The notes: generated from the sequence alone by a model not told the origin. A stretch of 34,963 nucleotides of DNA from AWTP1-13 sp035714005 (GCA_035714005.1 DASTMQ010000523.1:1-34963); one strand, 5' to 3'. Positions 8,150 to 15,854 are shown, numbered from the stretch's first letter. Numbers and translations: made by a program.

Positions 8150-8896
8150 CTATTCCGCGCCCGCAGCATTGCTTTGCTCGACCTCTTCGCTCGGGGCGCG
8201 CCGGCGTGGGCGTCCGTCGAACAGGCCAAAGGTTAGCAAGCCCGCGTAAAAGCCGCCGACATGGGCCTCCCAGGCGATTCCCGCGGCATCCGTGAGGCCG
8301 GCCGCACCCCATGCCAGCACAATATTGAGCACGGTCCAGCCCAGCATCGCCAGCACGATGCGCTTGTCGCGAAAGGTTTCGGCAAGGCTTAGGAGCGGCG
8401 CCTCATGCAGGGGCGTGATCAGCGGCCGGCCGGGGGCGAGGGCGCGGAAAAAAAAACGCATGGCGCCGCCCATCAGCCCCGAAATCGCCCCCGAGGCGCC
8501 GATCACCAGGGTCAGCACCCGGCCGTTAACCAAAACGTAAAAGAGGGAGCCGGCGATGCCGCAAAGGCCGAAGAAGACGAGAAAGCGCAGGGGATCGGTG
8601 CGCCGCGCCAGCGGACTGCCGAAGGCCAGCAACCAGGCCATATTGATGAGGAGATGGGTGGCGTCACCATGCACGAACAGGTGCGTAACAAAGGAGGTGC
8701 CGGTCGCGGCCTCCCCGCCCGGCAATTGCACCGCAACCCCGGGCAGCAACCGCATGGGAATGAAGGCCAGTGCCGTCGTCAGCCAAGCGTCTTCATCGGC
8801 GGGCAGCAACCAGCGCACGATGTGAACGAGGCAGCACAGCCCCACAACCAGCCCCACCACGCCGGGTACGTTAAAAATCGGTTCACGGCGGGTCAA
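8150..8896 (-). CDS. Rhomboid-family intramembrane serine protease
   Basis: This is a multi-pass membrane protease that cleaves transmembrane segments of other proteins. It has six or so hydrophobic helices, the HLLIN motif (His81, Asn85) in the helix that forms the oxyanion site, the catalytic Ser135 in GASGAISGLMG, and the catalytic His212 in AHVGGFYAGLL. I place the start at the TTG at 8896, preceded by GGAGAG about 10 bases upstream, because the family begins with an EPIFNVPGVV-like segment. The same frame is open up to 9157, but that extra Cys-rich stretch overlaps the PAS_5 gene and looks non-coding. The C-terminus is charged and cytoplasmic. The substrate is unknown. Confidence 0.9.
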   Translation of the reverse strand: MTRREPIFNVPGVVGLVVGLCCLVHIVRWLLPADEDAWLTTALAFIPMRLLPGVAVQLPGGEAATGTSFVTHLFVHGDATHLLINMAWLLAFGSPLARRTDPLRFLVFFGLCGIAGSLFYVLVNGRVLTLVIGASGAISGLMGGAMRFFFRALAPGRPLITPLHEAPLLSLAETFRDKRIVLAMLGWTVLNIVLAWGAAGLTDAAGIAWEAHVGGFYAGLLTFGLFDGRPRRRAPSEEVEQSNAAGAE

Positions 8897-9134
8897 CGGC
8901 GTCGCTCTCCACGGCAGGCCTGGCTCGCGACCGCTTACACACTGGCAGGATGGCTGACAACCATAACCGCAATTGCGACCGCCTCGGCGCCCCGCCGCGG
9001 GCCAGGCGGCGGCTGGCTGGCACGAATACTGCTCACCTCTGGGTAGGGCCTCAGATCCGTCCTGTTTCGCTACGGGGGTCCCGCACCTTGTAAAGTTGCA
9101 TGCGCGGCAATCAGAGCTCCGGTCGGTATTGGGT

Positions 9135-9773
9135 ATGAAACAAAAATCCCCGAACACGCTCTACGGCTACTGGAACGAACTGCGCGCCGGCCGGATCGCG
9201 CCGCGGCGCTTGGAGGTCGAGCCTTCCCGCATCGCCGGTATTCTGTCGGAGACTTTCATGCTCGAGCGCGTCAATGCCGGCGATTATCAGTATCGGCTCG
9301 CTGGCACGCGCCTTTGCGAGCTGTTCGGCGCCGAGCTCCGCTGCAGCAATTTTTTGAGCGGCTGGCAGGAGGCCGATCAAGACCTGCTGGCGCACAAGCT
9401 GGCGCTGATTTGCGAGCAGGGGGCCGTGCTCACGCTCGAAATCGAAATCAGCGGCGCACCCCGTCATGCTCTCGAATTTGAAGCAATTCTTTTGCCGCTC
9501 GTGCATGCCGCCAACAGCATTAACCGCATCATCGGTGCCATGAGCTTGACGTCGCCGACGCCGATCGGGGCCAGCGAACAGCCGCTGCGGCGGCGCTTGC
9601 GCCGGCTCGAGGTGATCTGGCCCGATGGACGACCCCGCGCCGTCTTGGAACGAGGTTCGACTGCGCCCTTCCAGGCGGCACAGGCTCCACCGGCGGCGGC
9701 ACAAAAGGGCGAACGGCCGCAACTGCGCCTGCTCGACGGCGGCCGCACCTTCTGGAAAAAGGGAGCGCCCTAA
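9135..9773 (+). CDS. PAS_5 (PF07310-type) domain protein
   Basis: The 212-residue protein resembles the alphaproteobacterial PAS_5 family: LYGYWNELRAGRIAPRRLEVEP at residues 8-29, then a PAS-like core (DYQYRLAGTRLCELFGAELRC), and a central beta strand region ending at about residue 140. The C-terminal third is Arg- and Pro/Ala-rich and probably disordered. No kinase, cyclase or other output domain is present. Family members are often found near PilZ genes and may be sensory or regulatory, but no ligand is known. The ATG at 9135 is used; its ribosome binding site is weak. It precedes the tandem PilZ gene on the same strand by 159 bp. Confidence 0.75.
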   Translation: MKQKSPNTLYGYWNELRAGRIAPRRLEVEPSRIAGILSETFMLERVNAGDYQYRLAGTRLCELFGAELRCSNFLSGWQEADQDLLAHKLALICEQGAVLTLEIEISGAPRHALEFEAILLPLVHAANSINRIIGAMSLTSPTPIGASEQPLRRRLRRLEVIWPDGRPRAVLERGSTAPFQAAQAPPAAAQKGERPQLRLLDGGRTFWKKGAP

Positions 9774-9932
9774 GGCTTGCCCGGTTGTTCCCCATCGGCC
9801 CAGCCGTTAGGCGTTCGTTAAATCAAACCCTTGATAGTGCGCGCGACGGCCCATCAACGCGGCTCGTGCGCAGGCTGCACGGATCACGCAGGGCCATTCA
9901 GCTAGAGCCGCTCTGAACAGCCACGGGTTTTT

Positions 9933-10562
9933 ATGTCAGGCACCCAGACGCCTTTCGCCCGCCGCTCGCTGGGCGTCCTGTCGCGGATTGCTCCGGATCG
10001 TCGGCGTCACAAACGCCTGGCGGTAACGCTGCTGGGCCGCTTCATGCGCGCCAACAAGCAGGAGTATCCCTGCAGGCTCGTCGATGCCTCCGCGGGCGGG
10101 GCTGCCATTCTCTCACCCGTCGCCGTCGAGCTCGGCGAGCGCGTGGTTGCCTATTTCGATCACTTGGGAGGCATCGAGGGCCCCGTGTCGCGGGGCTTTG
10201 AGGGCGGGTTCGCCTTCAAGATCGATGCCACCCATCACAAGCGCGAGAAGATTGCCGCGCAGCTCACCTGGCTCGCCAACCGCGCCGAAATTGCCGACGC
10301 GGCCGAGCGCCGGCACGAGCGCGTCGCTCCCAGCAACAATGTGAGCCAGCTCACGCTGGCGGAGGGCGTCGTGCTCGCCTGCAAGGTGCTGGACGTTTCG
10401 ATTTCGGGGGCCTCCATAGAAACCCCGGCACGGCCCGAGATAGGTACCGAGGTGGTGCTCGGCAAACTCCGCGCCCGCGTCATGCGCCACCACGTGCAGG
10501 GCTTCGGCGTGCAATTCATCGACATTCAGAACCCGACAGCGCTGCGGCGCTCTTTCGCTTGA
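9933..10562 (+). CDS. Tandem PilZ-domain protein, probable c-di-GMP receptor
   Basis: This 209-residue protein contains two PilZ domains. The first has RRRHKR (Arg24/Arg28, RxxxR) followed by DASAGG (Asp51, Ser53, Gly56). The second has ERRHER (Arg126/Arg130) followed by DVSISG (Asp154, Ser156, Gly159). Both therefore keep the RxxxR and (D/N)xSxxG motifs that bind cyclic di-GMP. There is no membrane segment or output domain, so it likely acts by contacting a partner. It sits between a PAS_5 gene and a transglutaminase-like protease gene. The ribosome binding site (ACGGG) is weak. Confidence 0.9.
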   Translation: MSGTQTPFARRSLGVLSRIAPDRRRHKRLAVTLLGRFMRANKQEYPCRLVDASAGGAAILSPVAVELGERVVAYFDHLGGIEGPVSRGFEGGFAFKIDATHHKREKIAAQLTWLANRAEIADAAERRHERVAPSNNVSQLTLAEGVVLACKVLDVSISGASIETPARPEIGTEVVLGKLRARVMRHHVQGFGVQFIDIQNPTALRRSFA

Positions 10563-10684
10563 GAGGGCGGCGGCTTGAGGCGCAGGCGGAACCGGAAACG
10601 GAGGAGATCGTTAAGTAGGGGTGTCTGGGTGCGGAGCAATTCGCGCCAAACCCGAGGAAAAGTTGACTTGAAATCTTGGGCGGT

Positions 10685-10704
10685 GCCTCAGCAAAAATTG
10701 AGGC
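10685..10704 (+). other. Small hairpin in the leader of the transglutaminase-like gene
   Basis: GCCTCA at 10685-10690 pairs with TGAGGC at 10699-10704 around an 8-base A-rich loop, 37 bases before the start of the downstream gene. There is no T-run, so it is not a terminator. Its significance is uncertain. Confidence 0.3.
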
Positions 10705-10741
10705 GCGTCGGGTACGATGGCGTTGGTTGTCGGGGATGAGC

Positions 10742-11392
10742 ATGACACGCGTAGGCGTTACCGTTCTGGCGATTGCGGCAAGCATCGCGGCCTGGTCTAA
10801 TTCGGCAGGCGCCGAACCGATGGGCCTACCTCGCGGGCAGGATCGCGCCTCTCCCTACATGCGGGTGTTCGGCGTCACCCAGCCGCCCTACGGCTTCGTG
10901 GAATTTTGCCAACGCCTGCCCGACGAGTGCAAGCTCGGGCCGCAGGAGGAGCAGCGTTTTTCGGCGATGCCGGAGCGCCTCAGCGAACTGCACGCAATCA
11001 ATCAAGCGGTCAACCGTGAGATCACACCCGCCACGGACCTGGAGATCTACGGGCAAACCGAATACTGGACCATCCCGACCACCCGGGGCGATTGCGAAGA
11101 TTTTGCCCTGCTCAAGCGCAAGCGCTTGATGGCCCGCGGCTGGCCGACGAGCGCGCTGCTGATAACCGTCGTGCGCGACGAAAAGGGCGAAGGCCATGCC
11201 GTTCTGACGGTGCGCACCATGCAAGGCGACTTCATCCTCGACAACAAGGTCGACGAGGTGAAGATCTGGCACCGCACGCCCTACGATTTCGTCATGCGCC
11301 AATCCTACCTCAACACCAGGGTTTGGATGTCGCTCGACCCGAAGGCGGCAAACTCCACTTTGCCTCTGGCGGGCGTGCGGCGCGGGCGCTGA
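10742..11392 (+). CDS. Bacterial transglutaminase-like cysteine protease (BTLCP, DUF920)
   Basis: The 216-residue protein has a signal peptide (about 1-24, SAGA-EP) and a papain/transglutaminase-like catalytic triad: Cys118 in TRGDCEDFALLK, His152 in GEGHAVLTV and Asp167 in DFILDNKVDEV. This is the family of LapG, the periplasmic protease that clips large adhesins when c-di-GMP is low. A CX6C pair (Cys56, Cys63) could form a disulfide. The ATG at 10742 is preferred because GGGGA lies six to seven bases upstream; an ATG two codons earlier is possible. The PilZ gene upstream fits a surface role, but no LapD-like receptor is present in the window. The gene ends just before a strong terminator. 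Confidence 0.9.
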   Translation: MTRVGVTVLAIAASIAAWSNSAGAEPMGLPRGQDRASPYMRVFGVTQPPYGFVEFCQRLPDECKLGPQEEQRFSAMPERLSELHAINQAVNREITPATDLEIYGQTEYWTIPTTRGDCEDFALLKRKRLMARGWPTSALLITVVRDEKGEGHAVLTVRTMQGDFILDNKVDEVKIWHRTPYDFVMRQSYLNTRVWMSLDPKAANSTLPLAGVRRGR

Positions 11393-11457
11393 GCCCGCCC
11401 CCGCGCAACCGATGCAGGCCCGGCTCGCCCTCAACAAACAGTCGGGTCTGATCTTGC

Positions 11458-11491
11458 GGCCGGACCGTGCACCGGTCCGGCCATTTTTTTT
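11458..11491 (+). terminator. Intrinsic terminator
   Basis: GGCCGGACCG at 11458-11467 pairs perfectly with CGGTCCGGCC at 11473-11482 (10-bp stem, 5-base loop). It is followed by A and eight T residues. It ends transcription of the transglutaminase-like gene, and the last Ts overlap the stop codon of the convergent carbonic anhydrase gene. The hairpin may also help stop transcription from the other strand. Confidence 0.85.
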
Positions 11492-12023
11492 AAGTGCGCC
11501 GCAGCCGCAAGCCGCGGGCGTATTGCTGGCCGCGACTGACGTAAGCCTCAACGCTCTCGCGCATCCTTGCCAGGTCGGTCTCCGTGACCTGGCGCGTGAC
11601 CTTGCCCGGCGCTCCCATCACCACCGAGCGCGGCGCGATGATCTTGCCCTCGGGGATCAGGGCGTGTGAGCCGACGAGGCAGTCCTCGCCGACCTCGGCA
11701 CCGTTAAGGACGACGGCGCCAATGCCGATCAGGCTGCCGCGACCAATGCGACAGCCATGCAGCATGGCGCCGTGGCCGATGGTCGCCTCGGCACCGATCA
11801 GCAGCGGAAAACCAAGATCGGTGTGCAGCACGCAGCCGTCCTGCACGTTGGCACGCGTGCCGATCACGATTGGCTCGGTATCCCCGCGCACCACCGCGTT
11901 GAACCAGACGCTGGCGTCCTCCTCGATCCGCACGCGGCCGAGCACGGTGGCATTATCCGCCACCCAATAGCGTCCATTCGCGGGCAGCTCGACGCCAATG
12001 CCGTCGAGCTCGTAGAGTGCCAT
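11490..12023 (-). CDS. Gamma-class carbonic anhydrase family protein
   Basis: This is a 177-residue left-handed beta-helix protein of the gamma carbonic anhydrase / YrdA / PaaY group, whose members hydrate CO2 or have unknown roles. The zinc ligands are His67 in VLHTD, and His84 and His89 in IGHGAMLHGC. The hexapeptide repeats span about 20-150 and are followed by a C-terminal helix. The proton-shuttle loop of archaeal Cam is absent, as usual in this subgroup. It follows the DUF3126 gene by 11 bp and belongs to the cysE operon. Its product may be purely structural or catalytic; sequence alone does not decide. Confidence 0.93.
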   Translation of the reverse strand: MALYELDGIGVELPANGRYWVADNATVLGRVRIEEDASVWFNAVVRGDTEPIVIGTRANVQDGCVLHTDLGFPLLIGAEATIGHGAMLHGCRIGRGSLIGIGAVVLNGAEVGEDCLVGSHALIPEGKIIAPRSVVMGAPGKVTRQVTETDLARMRESVEAYVSRGQQYARGLRLRRT

Positions 12024-12034
12024 CGCCGGCCGTC

Positions 12035-12250
12035 TCAGGCGTCTTCGAGGTCGAGCTCAAGAATAGCCATCTGGAACTGATAGCACAGCTCGCCATCCTC
12101 ATCGTCGACCGTCAGCGTACCAACGAAATCGTCGCCGACGTAGACCTCCGCCGAATCCTTGATCTTCGGGCGCGCCCTGACCGACAAGGTCTTGGTGCCG
12201 AACACCTTGCGAAGGTAATTCTGAATACGGACCATTTCTTGCGGATTCAC
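12035..12250 (-). CDS. DUF3126 family protein
   Basis: This 71-residue protein matches the alphaproteobacterial DUF3126 family, typically coded next to cysE. It begins VNPQEMVRIQNYLRKVFG and continues with beta strands (VRARPKIKDSAEVYVGDDFVGTLTVDDEDGE), ending with an acidic tail. The GTG at 12250 is chosen because AGGGAGA lies six to seven bases upstream; a longer frame upstream would overlap cysE. It lies 11 bp downstream of cysE and 11 bp upstream of the carbonic anhydrase gene. Its function is unknown; regulation or support of serine acetyltransferase is an inference from position only. Confidence 0.9.
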   Translation of the reverse strand: MNPQEMVRIQNYLRKVFGTKTLSVRARPKIKDSAEVYVGDDFVGTLTVDDEDGELCYQFQMAILELDLEDA

Positions 12251-12261
12251 GACCAATCTCC

Positions 12262-13098
12262 CTAGCCGCAGCCGCAATCATCGGGAAGCAGCCGCTGATC
12301 CATGGTGCGCGCCGGCTCGGGGCACCCGGCAGGCCCGACCACCTTGGCGGGAACGCCGGCCACCGTTGTCTCCGGCGGCACGTCCTTGAGCACAACGCTG
12401 CCGGAGGCAACCCGCGAGCAATTGCCGACCCGGATGTTGCCCAGCACTTTGGCGCCGGCACCGATCATCACGTTGTCGCCGATCTTGGGATGGCGATCCC
12501 CGGTTTCCTTGCCGGTGCCGCCGAGCGTCACGCCCTGCAGCAGCGAGCAGTTATCGCCGATGCTCGCAGTCTCACCGACGACGATGCCGGTGCCATGGTC
12601 GAACATGATGCCGATGCCGATCCTGGCCGCCGGGTTGATATCGACGGCAAAAATGCGCGAGCTCTGGCTCTGCAAGTAAAGGGCGAAGTCCCGCCGACCC
12701 CGCCGCAGGAGCTCGTGGGCAAACCTATGGGTGACGAGGGCGTGGAAGCCTTTGAAATAGAGCAACGGCTCGATATAGCGGCTGCAGGCCGGATCGCGAT
12801 CGAACACGGCCGCAAGGTCGGCGCGGAAGGCGCGACCCAGCTCGGGCTGTTCGCTCAGCACCTGCGCGAAGGTCTGGCCGATCAGGCCCGCGTCGACATC
12901 GGAATGATTAAGCCGCTGCGCCAGGCGATGGCAGACGGCCTCTTCCAGGGTCGCCTGGCTCAGGACGGTGGCAAAAATGAACCCCCCGAGCGCCGGCTCG
13001 CCGGCGGCGACTTCCTCCGCTTCGTGCCGGACCGCCGCCCAGATGGGATCGACAGAGGCGACGTTAGCCCGCCGCGCGGTCGATGATTTCGCAGCCAT
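12262..13098 (-). CDS. cysE: Serine O-acetyltransferase
   Basis: CysE transfers acetyl from acetyl-CoA to serine, giving O-acetylserine for cysteine synthesis. The 278-residue protein has the N-terminal helical SATase domain (about 15-150) and a left-handed beta-helix with the catalytic Asp153 and His168 in DINPAARIGIGIMFDHGTG, then GVTLGGTGKETGDRHPKIGD. The family C-terminus is normally extended and binds CysK; here it ends DDCGCG, without the usual terminal Ile. It is the first gene of a tight minus-strand operon with DUF3126 and the gamma carbonic anhydrase gene. Confidence 0.96.
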   Translation of the reverse strand: MAAKSSTARRANVASVDPIWAAVRHEAEEVAAGEPALGGFIFATVLSQATLEEAVCHRLAQRLNHSDVDAGLIGQTFAQVLSEQPELGRAFRADLAAVFDRDPACSRYIEPLLYFKGFHALVTHRFAHELLRRGRRDFALYLQSQSSRIFAVDINPAARIGIGIMFDHGTGIVVGETASIGDNCSLLQGVTLGGTGKETGDRHPKIGDNVMIGAGAKVLGNIRVGNCSRVASGSVVLKDVPPETTVAGVPAKVVGPAGCPEPARTMDQRLLPDDCGCG

Positions 13099-13338
13099 GG
13101 TGATGTTCTCCTGTGGCCCGCTTGGCGGCGTTGGCCAAGCAGGTAATGTGACGCCACGGCCGAGTCAATGTGGCGGCTGCCCAAGCCCGCACATGGGGCC
13201 CCGATGGCCGCCAAACCGTCTCACATGGCCCGCCGGCCAAGCCTCATGCGGGGATCCCAAACCCCTCTAAGCCCCTGTCCAAGCCCGCTTGGCGCTGGCA
13301 AGCGCCGGCGCCCTTGCTGCCTCGCACGGGTTGCAGGT

Positions 13339-13671
13339 CTAAGCTTTTTTGCCCTCGGCCTCGATGGCGGCCACCGCCGAGGCCAGGAACTCGCCCATCA
13401 TCCGACTGAGTTCCGCGTCGGTGACATTAACCCCCTTCTGATCGAAGTCTTGGCGAATCTTGCGCCTCACGTCCTGATCGCCTTTTTCCGCCAAATCCGC
13501 CTTGCGAACGGCTTTGACGTAGTCGTCGACCTCGCTGCCGCTGAGCCCCAGCTTGGCGGCGGCCCATTGCCCGAGCAGGCGGTTGCGCCGCGCCTCCGCC
13601 TTAAACTTAAGCTCCTGATCCATCGCGAATTTCTTCTCGAACGAACGCTCGCGATCATCAAAAGTGGTCAT
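13339..13671 (-). CDS. DUF1476 protein, F1Fo-ATPase inhibitor zeta subunit
   Basis: The 110-residue helical protein matches DUF1476, the family of the zeta subunit that inhibits the F1Fo-ATPase of Paracoccus and related alphaproteobacteria. The N-terminal inhibitory region is visible as DDRERSFEKKFAMDQELKFKAEARRNRLLG, followed by a helix bundle ending FLASAVAAIEAEG. It is expected to act in the cytoplasm by inserting its N-terminus into F1 and blocking rotation. It is divergent from purC. The assignment to the family is firm; the inhibitory strength differs between species. Confidence 0.93.
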   Translation of the reverse strand: MTTFDDRERSFEKKFAMDQELKFKAEARRNRLLGQWAAAKLGLSGSEVDDYVKAVRKADLAEKGDQDVRRKIRQDFDQKGVNVTDAELSRMMGEFLASAVAAIEAEGKKA

Positions 13672-14001
13672 ATGTTACCTCCTGCCGTCGCGGTGCCTGG
13701 GCGGCGGCGCTTTGGCCCGCCGGCCGGGCCCAGGCTCGGCCAAAACCTACCATCCCTGACGCATACCCGAGCCGCGGCCGCAAGACAAACCGGAACGCTC
13801 CAGCTTGCCCGACCCGACCCGCTAGCCGATCAGATTGTTTCTCCCCTCCCCTTCCGCTAGTGTCCGCCCCGGGCTCCCCGGGAGCTGAACCTTTTCGTCC
13901 CTCGTTTGCTGCGGTGCGAAAGACAAACGCCCCAGCCCCGGGGGCGGCTTGGTTCGGATCATGCAGCAGTCCCATTGAACGCCATTTCGAGGACCCCACG
14001 G
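13672..14001. other. Divergent intergenic region, DUF1476 / purC
   Basis: This 330-bp spacer must contain promoters for both divergent genes. I see a GC-rich inverted repeat near 13715-13735 (GGCCCGCCGGCCGGGCC) but no hexamer pair with correct spacing. GAGG at 13989-13992 is the purC ribosome binding site. A longer reading frame continues upstream of purC but lacks homology, so I treat it as non-coding. Confidence 0.5.
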
Positions 14002-14778
14002 ATGAACAGGCGGCGTCGTGTCTACGAGGGCAAAGCCAAGGTGCTCTACGAAGGGCCCGAGCCCGGCACGCTGATCCAGCACTTCAAGGACGATGCGACG
14101 GCCTTCAACAACAAAAAGCATGCCCTGATCGAGGGCAAGGGCGTGCTCAATAACCGCATTTCGGAGTACATCTTCCTGAAGCTCAACGATATTGGCGTGC
14201 CGACGCACTTCATGCGCCGGCTCAATATGCGTGAGCAGCTCATCCGCGAGGTCGAAATTATCCCGCTCGAGGTGGTGGTGCGCAACGTCGCGGCCGGCTC
14301 GCTGGCCCAGCGCCTCGGGCTTGAAGAAGGCAAGGCACTGCCGCGCTCGATCATCGAGTTCTATTACAAAAACGACGGTCTGGGCGACCCCATGGTATCG
14401 GAGGAGCACGTCACCGCGTTCGGCTGGGCCACGCCGCCCGAGATCGACGAGATCATGGCGTTGGCAATCCGCGTCAACGATTTTCTGGTCGGTTTGTTTT
14501 CCGGCATCGGCATCCGCCTCATCGATTTCAAGGTGGAGTTCGGCCGGCTCTGGGAAAACGAGCAAATGCGCGTCGTGCTCGCCGATGAAATCAGCCCCGA
14601 CTGTTGCCGGCTCTGGGACGCGGCCACGTCCGACAAGCTCGACAAGGATCGCTTCCGCCGCGATTTGGGCGGCGTGCTCGAGGCCTATCAGGAAGTGGCG
14701 CGGCGGCTCGGGGTCCTCACGGAAAACCCACGTCCGAAGGGATCAGGGCCGGTGTTGGTGAGCTCCAAACCGCATTGA
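14002..14778 (+). CDS. purC: SAICAR synthetase (PurC)
   Basis: PurC condenses CAIR with aspartate using ATP in purine synthesis. The 258-residue protein begins RRRVYEGKAKVLYEGPEPG and shows the expected DDATAFN, EVVVRNVAAGS, SEEHVTAF and LIDFKVEFGR segments, with the DEISPD motif near residue 196. The ATG at 14002 has GAGG about nine bases upstream; the frame is open further upstream but homology starts here. It is the first gene of the purine cluster, with purS 174 bp downstream. The length is normal for the bacterial enzyme. Confidence 0.97.
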   Translation: MNRRRRVYEGKAKVLYEGPEPGTLIQHFKDDATAFNNKKHALIEGKGVLNNRISEYIFLKLNDIGVPTHFMRRLNMREQLIREVEIIPLEVVVRNVAAGSLAQRLGLEEGKALPRSIIEFYYKNDGLGDPMVSEEHVTAFGWATPPEIDEIMALAIRVNDFLVGLFSGIGIRLIDFKVEFGRLWENEQMRVVLADEISPDCCRLWDAATSDKLDKDRFRRDLGGVLEAYQEVARRLGVLTENPRPKGSGPVLVSSKPH

Positions 14779-14791
14779 GGCGGGTGAGGGT

Positions 14792-14811
14792 GGCCGCCCG
14801 CGCGGGCGGCC
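14792..14811 (+). other. Perfect GC-rich palindrome between purC and purS
   Basis: The 20 bases at 14792-14811 form a perfect inverted repeat with arms GGCCGCCCGC and GCGGGCGGCC. It lies 14 bp after the purC stop. There is no T-run after it, so it might stabilise the purC transcript or act as a partial stop rather than be a simple terminator. Confidence 0.45.
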
Positions 14812-14863
14812 GAGGGGAAGGGCGGTATCGGGCGCCCGCTTTGAAAGCACGAGCCAAGTCACG

Positions 14864-14952
14864 CATGACCACGCAACCCATGACCACGTAACCCATGACC
14901 ACCTCACCCGCGAACACATCAACCATGAACACATCACCATGAACACATCACC
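14864..14952 (+). repeat. Short tandem repeats with ATG triplets, upstream of purS
   Basis: Three 15-base units of the type CATGACCACGTAACC start at 14864, 14879 and 14894. A degenerate unit follows at 14909, then two identical 14-base units CATGAACACATCAC at 14924 and 14938. The next CATGAA at 14952 contains the purS start codon itself. No Shine-Dalgarno sequence precedes purS. The unit boundaries were read directly. Confidence 0.85.
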
Positions 14953-15195
14953 ATGAAGGCGCGCATCAAGATCACACTGAAGGGCGGGGTGCTGGACCCG
15001 CAGGGAAAGGCCATTGAACATGCGCTTTCTGGCCTCGGTTTCAGCGGCGTGAACGAGGTCAGGCAGGGCAAATACATCGAGGTCGATTTGGCGGAGGCCG
15101 ACGAAGGCAGGGCGCGCGAGCTCGTGGAGCGTATGTGCAAGGAGCTGCTCGCCAACACCGTCATCGAAAACTACGCCTACGAGCTCGCAAGATGA
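14953..15195 (+). CDS. purS: PurS subunit of FGAM synthetase
   Basis: PurS is the small subunit of the three-part formylglycinamidine ribonucleotide synthase (PurS, PurQ and small PurL) that converts FGAR to FGAM. The 80-residue protein has the family pattern: ARIKITLKGGVLDPQGKAI at the start, GFSGVNEVRQGKYIEVDL in the middle, and CKELLANTVIENYAYEL at the end. The start codon lies at the end of a tandem repeat and has no visible ribosome binding site. Its stop codon overlaps a possible ATG of the next gene. PurQ and PurL occur downstream, so the complex is complete in this window. Confidence 0.96.
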   Translation: MKARIKITLKGGVLDPQGKAIEHALSGLGFSGVNEVRQGKYIEVDLAEADEGRARELVERMCKELLANTVIENYAYELAR

Positions 15196-15209
15196 GGAGA
15201 CCGCGATTG

Positions 15210-15854
15210 ATGGCGTGCGCCCTGGAGAGCGTCGGCGTCCCGGTGCGGTGTGCCTTGTTGGGCACGGCCGCCGGCCTGATGGCGCTGATCTTGACCCCCC
15301 TCGCCGCGCAACAGGCGTCTTCCTCCATGCTGACGCTCGAAAGCCCCGCTCCGCACCGCTACACCGTCAACGTGCCGAGCGGCTGCCGGCGAGAGGAAGG
15401 CCCCGGCACCATCGATGCCATTTGCTCGACCGAATTCGATGCGGAAAAGAGCGCCGAGGCCAGTGCCGCGGGCTCCTTGGTGTTCGAGGCCGCGGCCGAA
15501 GCCGTTGCCGACGATGCCGGCAAAGCCGTCCCCGCCCTCGCCGCCGGTTACGGGGAGGAGGCCTTCAAAGGCGAGTTGCCCGAGGCGGTGTGCGGGGAAG
15601 CGGACCGGGCGCGGGTGAAGATCGAAAATGTGAAGCAGGTTTTCGAGGAGGGGCGAGTCGCTTACACTGCCGACGTGCTCTGCTCCGAGGTCAGGTTCCT
15701 CGGCTTGGGCGAGCGGCGTGCGGCCGTAAAGTTTGTGCTGACGCCCGGCGTACGCTATCGCCTGCTGGCGCGGGCCCCTCAGGGTGAGTACGAGCAACAC
15801 CGGCAGTTGATCGAGGCGTTTTTGGCGAGCTTCCGGGTACTGCCCGCCGGTTAG
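15210..15854 (+). CDS. Secreted protein of unknown function, inside the purine cluster
   Basis: I do not recognise this family. The 214-residue product begins with a hydrophobic signal-like segment (about residues 10-34, ending LAAQQ). The mature part has four Cys (in SGCRRE, AICSTE, EAVCGE and VLCSEV) that could form two disulfides in the periplasm. The C-terminal FVLTPGVRYRLLARAPQGEYEQHRQLIEAFLASF looks like a small beta/alpha domain as seen in proteins of the PsbP/DUF1795 kind, but this is weak. ATG 15210 is chosen because GAGGAGA is 9 bases upstream; an ATG at 15192, overlapping the purS stop, is an alternative. The next gene, purQ, begins 9 bp later. Confidence 0.75.
   Translation: MACALESVGVPVRCALLGTAAGLMALILTPLAAQQASSSMLTLESPAPHRYTVNVPSGCRREEGPGTIDAICSTEFDAEKSAEASAAGSLVFEAAAEAVADDAGKAVPALAAGYGEEAFKGELPEAVCGEADRARVKIENVKQVFEEGRVAYTADVLCSEVRFLGLGERRAAVKFVLTPGVRYRLLARAPQGEYEQHRQLIEAFLASFRVLPAG

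Noticed and set aside
8897..9157. Cys-rich N-terminal extension of the rhomboid protein
   Set aside because: It overlaps the PAS_5 gene start, has no hydrophobic or family features, and a TTG start with a ribosome binding site lies at 8896.
9820..9840. CtrA-like TTAA-N7-TTAA site near 9820
   Set aside because: The second half-site does not match at the required spacing.
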